64,000 nucleotides of DNA from Daucus carota subsp. sativus (taxonomy: Eukaryota > Streptophyta > Magnoliopsida > Apiales > Apiaceae). The notes beneath the pieces are model-generated. The model was not told the origin of the DNA. It worked only from the letters and a program-made list of their open reading frames with translations, and did no database searches. The stretch covers positions 39,703,606-39,767,605 of the forward strand of contig NC_030387.2 of assembly GCF_001625215.2 (NCBI RefSeq). Direction: 5' to 3'. This document shows positions 46,985 through 61,292 of this stretch, piece by piece. Both the position numbers and the translations under genes were made by a program. How positions within the stretch are numbered: the first letter of the stretch is position 1; every line of letters begins with the position of its first letter.

Positions 46985-47339
46985 CAAATCTAGTTGAAAT
47001 TTGTTCTTCTTGGAACATAAAGAACAGAAGCATAGTGGCCACGATACATATAAGAATGAATCAACAATGCACAACCTTCGTCACTGCATATTAATTGACC
47101 TTTGAAAATATGTATATAGGTTGTGCTACAGAAAATCTAAAGACCTACAACTCTGACATCCTTAATCAACTTACTAGGTCCTCACCCTTAATCAAGTTAA
47201 GGTTATCTTCAACTCAATCTTAATCAAGTTACTACATCCTCACCTCTTAAACCAACTGAACCTTGTCAAAGTTTTGTTTCTAGAAAGATTTAAAATCCTA
47301 GGAATAGTACATAGCAAAGGGAGTGAAGTATCTTGCTTT

Positions 47340-47740
47340 CCCTATTTTCCATAATTCACTTGTATGTTCTTTTTACTTGGCCGATGACACCACGACGACA
47401 TACTAATTAGCGATTTAGTAGTTCGAGTTTGATCACTTAAAACTTATGTTATGGAACTTTACAAGCCAAAAAGCCATGTGTTTCATGTTTTACGCAATTC
47501 CCTTGCATGATTTTACTTGACTGGTGACACCACAACGACATACTAATTAGCGATTTCGAGTTTGATCACTTAAGTTATGGAACTTTACATGCCAAAAAGC
47601 CATGCCCCTCATGTTTTACGTAATTCACTTGCATGTTTTTACTTGACCGATGACACCACGACGACATAATAATTAGCGACTTAGTAGTTCGAGTTTGAGC
47701 ACTTAAGTTATGGAACTTTAAAAAGCCATGCGCTTCATAT
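47340..47740. repeat. Tandem repeat family A, copy-B array
   Basis: Three units of the 126-140-bp repeat, in the same arrangement as at 38100-38500. Confidence 0.8.
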
Positions 47741-48974
47741 TTGCCATGGATAGCTGTATATAATTTCACACTGGAAACATATGAATGAAAAGGGAAAGAA
47801 CAAAACGAAACCACATCGGCCAATTAAAGGAACATGCATTTCTTCATGTAGAGAGGAATGAAACTTCGGCTACCAGCTCGGTCTTGTAGCGGGGGCCTGT
47901 AACTCAAGTTAGAGTTTTAAGCTAGTTGGAGTTTGGCTTGGTCCAGAAGGTCGGGCTCTGCTGAGATATGCACAGGCTTGCCCATTCCAAGTATGGAGTT
48001 GTGCCTCAGCCACTGAGTGAAGGCTCCCTCTCTTGTCGGTGGAAAGAAAACAAGCTTGTTCTTGGCAAGTCCAATTAACACCTGATGGACCACTCAAACC
48101 AACAACCATCTTTTTGGCCTGAAATAATCCTCAAGCTATTTTTTTGTGCACATGCAGCTTACCTATCCGACCATAGATATATTTTTTGTTTGTGCTTGAA
48201 AATGTCAAGCAAAAGTTTTTCTTCTCGTAGTCTCAACTCAATGACTGTACAGAAACTTTTACTGTTGAGAACATACTAATCCACTTGACTTTGATGTAAA
48301 CTGACAAAGGCACAAAGCACTCTTCAGGCAAGTTAAAGTTCTTGTATGTTTAAAAATCTTGGTATCTATAGCTGATAAGTGTTCACCCATCTTCAACTAC
48401 ATCCTTATTTGTCAAAGCAATTAAACTTAGTCTGCAACTTAGGGTCTATCCATGTAGTGTACCAGTGTGCATCCTGACTTGGGTTGGGGGAGATTGTTTT
48501 TGCAGCAGTTGCAATTATGGTGAAGTATTACTTTGTTAGTATCTTGCTTTCCCTATTTTCCGTAATTCACTTGTATGTTTTTTATCCCAGCCGATGACAC
48601 CACAAAGACATACTAATAGGTGATTTTGTAGTTTGAGTTTGATCACTTAAACTTCAGTTATGGAACTTTACAAGCCAAACAAAGCCATGTGCTTCATAAT
48701 TTTCGTTAATAATTGTATATAATATCACAAGGGAGACATATGACGGAAAAGATAAAGATCAAAACGAACCAAATCGGCTAAGGAAATGAATTTGTATCTC
48801 TACATTTTAAAAGGATGAAAGGTCTTTGACCAGCTGAGCCTAGTAGCTTGGGCTTGTCACTCGAGCGAGAGCTATGAGTTGGTTGGAGTTGGTCTTTGTC
48901 TAAATGGTCCTTGGTGTAGAAGATCAGCATGAGATGGTTAGTCCATCAACACCCAGTTGACCACTTACAGCAAC

Positions 48975-49590
48975 AACTAATTTTTTTTTGGATCAGAGCT
49001 TCGGTGCCAAAACGAAATGCCACAATTATTTTTTGGTTGTTGGTGTAGAATAGCAGCATGAGATGGCAAGTCCATCAACACCCAGCTGACCACTTAGAAC
49101 AACAACCAATTTTTTTTTTGCATCTTGATACTCTCGTAGTTGAGTTAGTCTTTAATAAGTGGAACGGCAGCGAGCCAGGATCGAAATTTCGGTGCCAAAA
49201 ACGAAATGCCACAATTTTTTTTTTTGGCACCTTGATGAGATTGCAACCAATTCGATTTTTTTTTGCATCTTGATACTCTCGTAGTTGAGTTAGTCTATAA
49301 TAAGTGAACCAGCGACGAGCCAATATCGAAGCTTTGGTGCCAAAACGAAATGCCACAATTTTTTTATTTTTTTTTGCATCTTGATGAGACTTTCAGTAGC
49401 TGAGTTATCTTGTAATAAGTAGACTAACTGCGAGCCAGGATCGAAGCTTCGGAGTCAAAATGAAATGCCATGGTTTATTTATTTTTGGACCTTGATGAGA
49501 CTCTCGGTAATACTGAGTTGTTAGTGGACCAACAGGCAACAGTGAGCCAGGTTCAAAACTTCGGAGCCAAAACGAAATTCCACAATTTAT
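48975..49590. repeat. Tandem repeat family B, second array
   Basis: Five to six degenerate copies of the 110-bp unit described at 31150, with starts near 49121, 49228, 49264, 49376 and 49488. Copy lengths vary more than in the first array. Confidence 0.75.
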
Positions 49591-49869
49591 TGGAATCAAC
49601 ATACAGAATGAGATTTTAGCTATATAAAGAAATGTTTGGTTCCTTGCGTTGTGCAGCTTACTTATCAATAACAGATAAACTTGTGCTTGCATCACTTTAA
49701 TGTGTGCTTCTAAGATTTCATTTAAATTGATATGATCTCCAGGTACTATAGCTGTTTCAATGTGATTTTATTGTTTTGCAGTGAAATATTATGTCAATAA
49801 AAGCTTGTGTTCGTTGAAGGATCACCGAAAAATTGGGCTTAGGAATCTCTAAACTCTCAAAAGATGGCA

Positions 49870-50498
49870 TCTATACTATACTATAAAAGCTAATATGGGT
49901 ATAATTTGTAGTCCAGTTATATTTTTTGGTTTAGTACATTCCCTCTAAAACTACAAGTTTACAACATGTGGAGGTCTGTTATTCTTACATTGTTAAATAG
50001 TTTTAAATACTAAAAACACTCATGACAATACATTAATTATCATATAATATTTTATAAAAAAAATTATGATGATGTTAAAAATAATCTTATAAATATCCAA
50101 TTTTGAATATCTTTTTTGATAAGAACCTTCATATAACTTTGTTTAACTCAAAAGTGTTCTCTTTTAGTACAAACACTAACTATTACGTAACCTTTTCTAA
50201 CTCCAATACGTTACATGATAAATATCTTTTTCATACGTAGGAAGATTTACGAAATATGAAAATCTAATTTAAAATTAATTAAATAATAAATTATCACGTA
50301 TTAATAACAGAAAAATATTTATAAATAGATAATAAATTGTAAAAAATATATTTTCGTGAGAAAGTATAATAATCAGTTGGTTATAATTTAATTAAATTCA
50401 CCTCATTAATACTAAAATATTAATAAAACGAAGTTAAAAATTAAATAATAAATTATGAATAATATATCCGCCTGTGCTTCGCACGGGTTATAGGCTAG
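49870..50498 (+). mobile_element. Non-autonomous Helitron, 629 bp
   Basis: Begins TCTATACTATACTATAAAAG after an A and ends with a hairpin (CCTGTGC-TTC-GCACGGG), ten bases and CTAG followed by T. These are the typical Helitron termini (5'-TC, 3' hairpin plus CTRR, A/T insertion). It has no coding frame. The paralogous spacer at 31.9 kb lacks it. Confidence 0.8.
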
Positions 50499-50964
50499 TA
50501 ATTATAAATCTTGGATCGAGTCTTTCTATTGCACTTTCAACCAATGTGTTTAAACAGTTCTCTTGTCTCAGTTGGATACATAGACAAATAATCTCGATAT
50601 AACATAGACAAAATAATCTCGATATAACTAGGGATATGATAATCTATTTGCACAATCAAAAACTATATCAATTGAAACAATTACTGCAGGTTTGGTGTCG
50701 TTGAAAAACAATATACATACTAGAATATTATAGCTAACAAAACTAATTTAATTTATAAAATATCTGGGACCAGAAGTTAAAATAATAAACTTTTTTTTGA
50801 ATGTTCAAAGATAAAAGAAGTTGATTCTTTCAAGTATATACAATACTAAAAAACAGTCACTGATCTTTTCGGTCTAGCAGGGGTTTTTAGGCTCTTCAAG
50901 TTTTGTATAAAGCATGGTTTGTAGAATAGGGGCATGGTTAATACTTGAAAGATATACCCTTCCG

Positions 50965-51015
50965 AACCCACATCGAGAAGGAACAAAACATTAGCCTAAC
51001 AGGGACCTATAAATA
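50965..51015 (+). promoter_or_regulatory. USE and TATA of the canonical U1 gene
   Basis: AACCCACATCG at 50965-50975, a 32-bp spacer and TATAAATA at 51008-51015. Its upstream 100 bp are paralogous to the orphan promoter at 31900-32030. Confidence 0.85.
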
Positions 51016-51039
51016 AAGAGGAGGATGCAGCCTTTCAAA

Positions 51040-51203
51040 TTACTTACCTGGACGGGGTCGATGGCTGATCAAGAAGGGCCATGGCCTAGGTTAGAGGCTT
51101 CCATTGCACTGAGGAAGGGCTCTCGCCTAAGGTCTACCCAAGTGGTGGAGCCTACGTCATAATTTGTGACAGGTGGAGCCTGCGTTCGCGCAGCTCCGCG
51201 CCA
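51040..51203 (+). ncRNA. U1 spliceosomal snRNA, canonical 5' end
   Basis: The 5' splice-site-pairing sequence ACTTACCTG is intact (51042-51050). The U1-70K loop GATCAAGAAG, the U1A loop CATTGCAC, stem III (CCAAGTGG...), the Sm-like site ATAATTTGTGA and stem IV (GGAGCCTGCG-TTCG-CGCAGCTCC) are all in place, and the length of about 164 nt is right. A 3' box-like CAATTCAGTCTTAA follows at 51202-51215. It starts TTAC rather than the usual AUAC. This is the best candidate for a working U1 gene here. Confidence 0.92.
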
Positions 51204-51215
51204 ATTCAGTCTTAA

Positions 51216-52341
51216 TTTTGTTTGTGTTGTTTCATGATAAAACTACTTAAGATCATAACTAGATTTTCCCGCTGCCAGAGATGATATTGGAAGAATCCTC
51301 CTGAATCCAAAAGATAATAAATGAACATAATATGTGGTATGAGGTTGATCTACGAAATATAAATTAGAGATGTGGAGTAGAAATGATTTTGGAAATATGA
51401 TTTTGCATTGAAAGTTGAAGTGGACAATTAATTTGAAACAAATTTATTTTTCAAAAGTGGACATATAAATTGAAACGGAGAGAGTACTAGTTCTCCCGAT
51501 AACTAAAAAGTGTAGCATGCCTCAATCTAACTGGAGTTCATGGTCAGAACCATTTGGTTCTTAGTTAATGGAGTCAGAATCTCAAATCCATATGTTGTGA
51601 TTTCATGATATGTAATGGGAACTCCAATCCTACTTGCAGAGTAAATCATTTCTTACGGTCTCCTTCCATTCTGATTCTTATTCCTATTCACGATCCAAAC
51701 ACCTCCTAGATTTCTCCACTTCTTAACTTGTTATTAAAAAGAAGCGGAAGTGGTGAAAAAACCTATGTTCCTCTACTTTGTAACTTGGTCGATTAAAAAG
51801 AGGCTTCTATGAACTTGATTTTGAAAAAGAGAATGAGCTTGGATGGTTTTTAATTGGCAATAGTGTTGTGTAATGACATAATAGGGTAACCATTGAGTAC
51901 TTGGTCTGCTAATTGTATTGTTCTGCATGCTGATATCATCACAGAGCGCGTTCTCAGATAGGTCGATTTCATTTCCGTTACAGAATTTTCTTCCTTACTG
52001 CTGTATGATCTCGAAAAACCTAAGTTATGGAATAGACAAGTTGTACAAGTACAATTTTTCTTTTACAATAGACTATGTAATCAATTAATGCACTTAAAAA
52101 TGTTCAGAGGATTCAACCTTGTCTGCAAATTCTAATTTTGTTCATTAGAGAAAGTGTCAGAGGGGTTCCACAGACATTTTATCAACCGCTCAAGGGTGTA
52201 GAAGTACTCGAATGTTTTGTTTATAGATAATTATTTTGATAAAACAAAGTAGGCCGACTAGACTCATAACTTCCAATCGCACAGGACAAAATTCTGTGAT
52301 CTTTATCGTCCAACTCAAGTAATTTTAAACTACCTCGAGTC
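51216..52341. other. Spacer between the snRNA array and adenylate kinase
   Basis: No RNA gene or repeat recognised. A weak Stowaway-like end (AAACGGAGAGAGTACT) is near 51474. The last 100-200 bases should be the adenylate kinase 3' UTR. Confidence 0.35.
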
Positions 52342-55154
<2,813 letters not shown>

Positions 55155-57022
55155 CTCTCTCTCGTTCTCTCTCTCTGCGTCTCTCTCTCTCGCTGTCTCT
55201 GCGTCTCTCTCCTGTTTCTCACAGGTTTCAAACACTTTGAAAAAAAGATATACAACAGAAGAACGCTGACTGAATGGTTAAATGACTGTTTTACCCCTGA
55301 TCCTAGTTGATTTTGGGGTACAACGTTGGCAGGTGTATCTTGGCATTGGAAGTTGTGCCACTGCGTTAACAACCCTCTCATGTTAATTAATCGCCGATTA
55401 ATTGTTGTTTGGATGAACCCGTCTCGATGAAGTTATCGGGTTAATAATCGTCTTTTGAAAGAATCAGGTTAATTTAATTTGAAATTTAACACTCAAAATA
55501 TAGTAACATCCGGTATTTGAATTGAAAATGTTACTTAATTTAATTCGGAAAATGTTACTTAATTGAATTTTCAGTTTAAATGTTATTTTAAATTGTGTTT
55601 TCAGTTCGCACATAATTTAAAATTAGATTTTAAAGAAAAAGGAAAAAGAAAATCAATTTATAAAAATCAGATATAACATTATTCTTTTATTATCACTGCA
55701 GAAATAGGTTACGAGAACCCAAATCTTTCGGGAAAATATAACAATACTCTTGAAACTGTACTTGATCAAAATCAAACACAATGACGACTCATTTATACAA
55801 GTTGCATTTGATAAATTGCATTTTAATAAATTAATTAATTTTGCTCTTGCTGGGCCCATCTCAAAGAAAAAAGATACTGGACTGGGCTCATCTCAAAGAA
55901 AAAGGATACAGGACTCAGAGAAGTCCAACAGTGCCCTATAATAATGTTCTAACTTAAAATTTAAGGCATTTGAGATAAAAAGTAATCTAACAGTGTCTTA
56001 ATGGTGCTTTAAAACACTAGGACACACTACATGTGCCTTATGTACTATCACACTTGTCCTAAACCAACCCAGAACCTGGGACGACGGGACGACAGAAGAT
56101 AAGCTCTTAACCACTGAGCTATCCAACCGTGCTCGTCCTAAACCATTTTAATCTATAAAATATTCACTTTCTCTCTCTTTTCACACCTTTTCATACTTGG
56201 CTTATATATAGTTTTATTCAAATATATTAATAGATAAAGCATATTGTTGGAACTTGGAATAGATGTATGTGTATAGTATCCTAAATCACTAGGAGATTAT
56301 ATATTATTATATTGCTCTTAGCAAGTTGGAAAACAATGAGCTGAAACTTGAAATCAGTATGGATTCAGCATAAACGACTCCTTTTTTGCAGAAACTGAAG
56401 GTCCAACAATCGACTCAAGTACTATATATCCAAAGCTGTAATGCCACAAATAAATATTTCATCTGAGAATTCTCACGTCTTGGAGATGTTTAGAAATTAG
56501 AACTGTCTATCTGAGGTGGCCCTTTTATCCGGGGGAACATCTCCAGAGAACAATGTCATGGACAGAGTGAGAACCGAGAGAGATGCACTCAAAAATAAGA
56601 ACAATATAGAGTGAACTATGACAGTCCCAATAAAGAGTACGGAGGGGAAACGTGTCCCTCATAATTTTTTTGACATGATTTCACTGTTATAAATTTGATA
56701 AAATTATAAAAGTGTCCTTGTCGAATTTGAAGATATATAGATAATTTCTAAAAATTGGCTTGATGCTCCCAGAAAAAAGCATCCTAAATCGTCCCTGATA
56801 ACAGTCATATGCATAATGCTGAAATTTTGTGAACAGCCATGTACTCAAAAATATGAAAAAGCTAAAAACTTGACTTAAAACAGGCCATAGAATTTAAGAT
56901 AAATCTCACAATCTTTACCAATGATTTATGTATTTCATACTTGTTAAAACATACTTTGTTCATAATCTTTACGCAAAAATGTAATACACGAGTTACCACT
57001 CTCAAGTAGCCTTTTGCTGGAA
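55155..57022. other. Spacer between adenylate kinase and the LOB-like ORF
   Basis: The first 80 bases hold the GA-rich leader of adenylate kinase. A small tRNA-like insertion is at 56067-56134. The rest is AT-rich without a gene. Confidence 0.4.
56067..56134 (-). other. tRNA-like 68-bp insertion with target-site duplication
   Basis: On the - strand it reads GGTTGGATAGCTCAGTGGTT, with a box A (TAGCTCAGTGG) near the start, and GGTTCTGGGT, a box B, at the end, about 30 nt apart. GTCCTAAACCA flanks it on both sides (56056-56066 and 56135-56145), an 11-bp duplication as left by LINE-type retroposition. It resembles a tRNA or a SINE head without the SINE body. It lacks a standard tRNA cloverleaf as far as I can fold it. 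Confidence 0.5.
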
Positions 57023-57361
57023 TCAAGCGTGATCTTCTCCAGCAACTTCTTTCACTTCCGGTTTGTTTTCATCGTCATAAATCTCTCCGATCTTTTGGAA
57101 TTGAGTAACAACGATATTTTCAAGTTGTCTGATTTTTTCTTCAGCAGCAGCAATTTTTTCACGGTGGTGTTCAATGCTTCGAAGGTGTTTGGCTTGCTCT
57201 ATCAACAACTTAATACTCTTTTTGTACTCTTCAATCTGCTCTACATTCTGATTTACGAGCCCTTTATACCCATTTATTGGATCAACAGACCTGTACTCTG
57301 CCTCAAATTCCAAAGACCTAATGAATTCAAGTCTTTTGTCCGGAGTTATGTTTTTCACCAT
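57023..57361 (-). CDS. LOB-domain-like ORF without the cysteine block, 112 aa
   Basis: From an ATG at 57361 the frame reads MVKNITPDKRLEFIRSLEFE, then AEYRSVDPINGYKGLVNQNV and a coiled coil of about 55 residues (heptads such as IEEYKKSIKLLIEQ and IAAAEEKIRQLENIV) and an acidic tail. The first 40 residues resemble the C-terminal part of the LOB/LBD domain: (R/Q)...SL-x-(F/Y)EAE-x-R-x-x-DP-x-x-G, followed by a Leu-zipper-like coil. LBD proteins are plant transcription factors whose DNA binding needs an N-terminal CX2CX6CX3C block. That block is not found in the same frame (a stop lies 12 codons above) nor in an obvious upstream exon. It is either a truncated gene or one whose first exon I could not recognise. 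Confidence 0.5.
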   Translation of the reverse strand: MVKNITPDKRLEFIRSLEFEAEYRSVDPINGYKGLVNQNVEQIEEYKKSIKLLIEQAKHLRSIEHHREKIAAAEEKIRQLENIVVTQFQKIGEIYDDENKPEVKEVAGEDHA

Positions 57362-58671
57362 CCTCACAATATTTTTGTGATAGCCATAACGACGACTTAC
57401 GACTCAATAAGCATAAATTTAAAAAGGCTTCGTCATCTAGGAAGCACACCCTCATCTCACACTCTGCACTGCACTCTTCTCTGGTAAAAAATACAAGCAG
57501 CACAACAATTCATAGTTCTGCACACAACTGAGATGAGTGAGTAGAGGACACACTAAACACATTCGAGTTATTTAAGCGATTTCTTGCAATTATCCATGCA
57601 CATGGACTATATCTAGAGATAATCAGGGAACTGCACTATCAATTGCAGTAAAAAGTTTAAGACTCGTATCATCAGGGATGAACATGAGCGAGAACCGCGG
57701 AGGCTAACCCATCCCCGGTTGAGCCAAGAAAATTGATGGATTCTCATGTTTTTATACATGTTTTTGTTCTTAAAAATCAAGATATTTTCTTCTTTTGAGC
57801 CCCGGCTAATCTCAAATATCAGTGAAAAGTCATTATTCTAGATTTCAGCCCCGGATCATATTAATTTCTGGTTCCAACGCTGGAGATGAAATACTTATTA
57901 CGAGATTTCCAATCATCACTATACATACTCCATACAATAGCTTCTTAACACGATTACTTGCAATTCGTATACACACACGGAGAACCAACACCAGAGCCCA
58001 GAGCGACAGAGATAAGAGTGAGTGCAGAAAGCAATTAAGACAAACTTTTTTAGTTCGAATTTAGCCAATTTTCCTGTAGTGAACACCGCCCATTAAGAAT
58101 AGGCGATGAGAAATTCTCTAGGTTTAAAATCATTGATCGATTAAACTTTTTTACATGGATCTATTCTGACTACTTCAAAACTAACGATTACCAAAGCACG
58201 GACAAATTTGGAAGGAAAATACACAATGCAAACTAGCTAAAAACAAAAGAATTAGGGAAAATAGATTTTTTTGCCACCCAACTTATTGTGTTTTTAGAAA
58301 CTTGCCACCCAACTAAATTTTTTTCCTTTTACTCATTAATGATATGTTTGAATTTTTTTAGCCACCAACTTAGCTTCGGATTTGATTACTAGCATTATGA
58401 TAATTTTTTGTAGCATCCCTTATATATAGTGATAGTATGTAATATTTTGATAATGTGTCGTATGTTTATATCTTTATATATAGCAATGATAATATAAAAT
58501 GAGCCGATGAAAAATTAAAATCAGGAAAAATCGTAATTAGAATTCTAAAAATTCAATAAATCATGAATATGAAATCAACGACTTCAAACAATTCACCCTC
58601 CATGATAAGATAAATTTAGTTATAGAAATCACCAGTTTCTAGTTTTTAGTCTGTGAGTTGTTTCTATTAGA
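57362..58671. other. Spacer upstream of the LOB-like ORF
   Basis: No exon with a CX2CX6CX3C block was seen on the - strand. Around 58270-58320 a TTGCCACCCAACT motif is repeated twice. Otherwise AT-rich with no recognised feature. Confidence 0.35.
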
Positions 58672-58689
58672 GTAACCCATTTTAACCGG

Positions 58690-58750
<61 letters not shown>

Positions 58751-59255
58751 AACATTCCAGAGAGGGACTCCTTATATGGAGTTACACAGTGCGCCACTAT
58801 AAATCATCAATTTTATTATAAATTCTGTTATAAAATACATATAAAACGTGATTCTAATATAGAATACTATAAAATAAATCTATTTTAAGTAATTTAACAC
58901 TTAAAATTTGATTAAAAAAAGTATATTTTTGAAACTGATTCTACAACAGAATAATTCTGGATGATTATTATTCTGTTATAGAATCATGTTGAGATATTGC
59001 ATAATTTTAGATGATCTTTGGAATAAAAAAATTGTATAACTTCGTTTTCGGTTTAATAATCAAAATTTGCAATTATATTTCATAAAAAATATAATAGAAT
59101 ATATATTATGTATATATTTATAATGGTGTGCTACGTAACTCCATATAAGAGGGTATGCTATGGAGTGCTACCCTATATATATATATATATGTATATGTAT
59201 GTATGTTATATTATATAGAACCTTTGATTTTGCTTAGCCGGTTAAAATGGGTTAC
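58672..59255. mobile_element. MITE-like element with 18-bp inverted ends, with (TA)n inside
   Basis: GTAACCCATTTTAACCGG at 58672-58689 is exactly inverted at 59238-59255. A (TA)n microsatellite (58690-58746) adjoins the left end and a shorter one the right. Between them a second inverted pair (CTTATATGGAGTTAC at about 58771 and GTAACTCCATATAAG at about 59135) suggests a nested MITE. A target duplication is not clear. Confidence 0.6.
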
Positions 59256-61292
59256 CTCAATTATAAGTACTAGCTTTAAACTCGTATAATGCATGAATAT
59301 TTAATATTTTTATAATTCTTATTATCTTATAGTATATTTTAACCCAGAAAATCACATATGATATCCCTTTTCCATATAGTATTTTTTTTTAAAATAATAT
59401 TTAATTATTTTTATTTGTCAATCATAAGATTGGGCTTTTTATAATTAATATATAACTTTGGTCTGTTTGTGTTTGAGCTAATTTTCTGATAGATTAGGCT
59501 CTGGTGATCTATTTGTTGCGTTTGTTTCTCAAATTTAATTTCATTAATAATTTAGTTCTTTTATAACTTGTTTATGTGATTTGTCAGAATATTAAATGAT
59601 TTGTTTTAACATCAAAAATTTCTTACGTTGAAGAGTATTAGGCTTCTGGTTTTAGTACAACTTTAAACTATATATATACAATTATATGATTGCTAAGAGT
59701 CGATCACGCATCCTGACCGTGATATAACATGGATCGGTTCGGTGCGATTTTTAGATAAAAGCGCATCCAGAAACGAAAACCTCGATTTTTAAAATCAAGA
59801 ACCTCAACCACAACCAAAACCACGATTCGGTTTCATAATCTCTAATTGGTTACAGTTAAAAAACCGCATTAACTAAAAATGAGAAATTTATTATAAATCA
59901 AATAAATAAAACTTAATTTACAAAATATATATTTAAACATAACAGCATCTCTTCAGTGTTTAATAATTAAAGGTTTTATGATACTTGATCAAAGCAAATT
60001 TCAATAACCTAACAACATTACTTTCTAAGTTTCTATCACTTATATTTTGCAATGCACATGTGGACTTCTATGTTTTAAAGTTTATTATGTTAAACTAACT
60101 CACACATAATAGCTATTAATTTGGTACTTTGAAGTTTGAATCGTGAGAAGGGATGCTATGGATTAGACGGGCCTCCGGTCCAGAATTGGCTAATATTCAT
60201 CACTCTTGAACCTAAAAAATATGTGTATACATTAATTTCAAAAGCTTTAATATAAATTATATTTAGAATTATTTGTTTTTTTAAAAAAAATCGGTTCGAA
60301 TCGGTTTTCTTCGGTTCGAATTTAGGCTATAACCTAAAGCACAACCATTAGACTCAATTCGGTTTTTCAATTTTCGATTTCTTTTCAATTTTATAGGGTT
60401 CGATTTTTATGAGATTTTACCAATTTCAATTGCATTTTTTTGCTCACCACCGGCTACGATAGCATTCTTCCGTTATCCCTCTTACGCTTATGTACATAAG
60501 GATATAGTTACCCACCTTTGATTGTGGAAATGAACCATCAATACTATTTTATGATTTATATAGAACAAAAATTATGTCATTGTAATGTATAAGATTATTT
60601 ACTATTTCAGATATAAAATATAAATTTAATTATTGTATATTTTTTAAATTATTTAATAATTTGCTTAAAATTAAAATTGATAGACGGTTAATCAAATTAT
60701 AAAAAAAACCCATTTAGAACGATCTCATCATGATTATAAGATAGAAATCAAATCGAATCATAATGATATATACGATTCAATAACGATATTAGGTAGAAAT
60801 CAAGGTAAACCCACCAGCGCATTCCGATATATCATACGGGCTTACGTTTCCATTTATAAATATTTTAAACAAACTTTTGGCCCACATACATAAAACATAC
60901 CCCTTAAAATGATAGTATTTAGAGATACATTATAGGAGCGTTTGAAACAACTCTTTCCTTATATCAAACCACGGGCCCAATGTTACTCACTACCTATATC
61001 GAACCTCATGCCCAATGTTACTACCTAAATCTGTCGGTAGGATACATTAGTGGATTAGGATCACAATAAATAGATATCTGTGTAGATATGATATTATATG
61101 ATATCTTGTGGTTGTTGCAAAATCCAAATTTAAATCTTGCAATTTAATGCTACTATCTACACTTCTCTTTTCTTTTTTTTTAAACTGGCCTAATTGCAAA
61201 ATTATATTTCACAAGTCTGTGCGCTTAACAAGAGACTGAGCAAGAGGGTTTTTTCTAGAGCTTAGGGTTTACAATTCTCAAGTAGAGGGACA
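59256..61292. other. AT-rich spacer
   Basis: Scattered CGGTTCGAATCGG and GGTTCGATTTTT motifs at about 59735-60420 are of a kind common in plant dispersed repeats. No gene was recognised. The last 70 bases before 61293 (GCTTAGGGTTTACAATTCTC) look like a 5' leader. Confidence 0.35.

Larger units (their letters stand above)
44627..47745 (+). repeat. Segmental duplication, copy B (about 3.1 kb)
   Basis: Second copy of the block at 35332-38505, with module Y, module X, a U1-like gene, U2 and tandem family A in the same order. To its left module Y extends to about 44508 and, across the probable solo LTR, probably to about 41690. So copy B retains more of the 5' part of Y (GCCCCCGGGGCTTCC...) than copy A. 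Confidence 0.9.

Noticed and set aside
27767-51215. Search for U6 and for - strand snRNA genes in the array
   Set aside because: No U6 body (GGGGACATCC-type start, ACAGAGA) and no complement of the USE next to an snRNA body was found by eye.
57014-57487. 157-codon frame on the + strand
   Set aside because: Antisense of the LOB-like ORF; Phe/Leu-rich composition fits a shadow frame.
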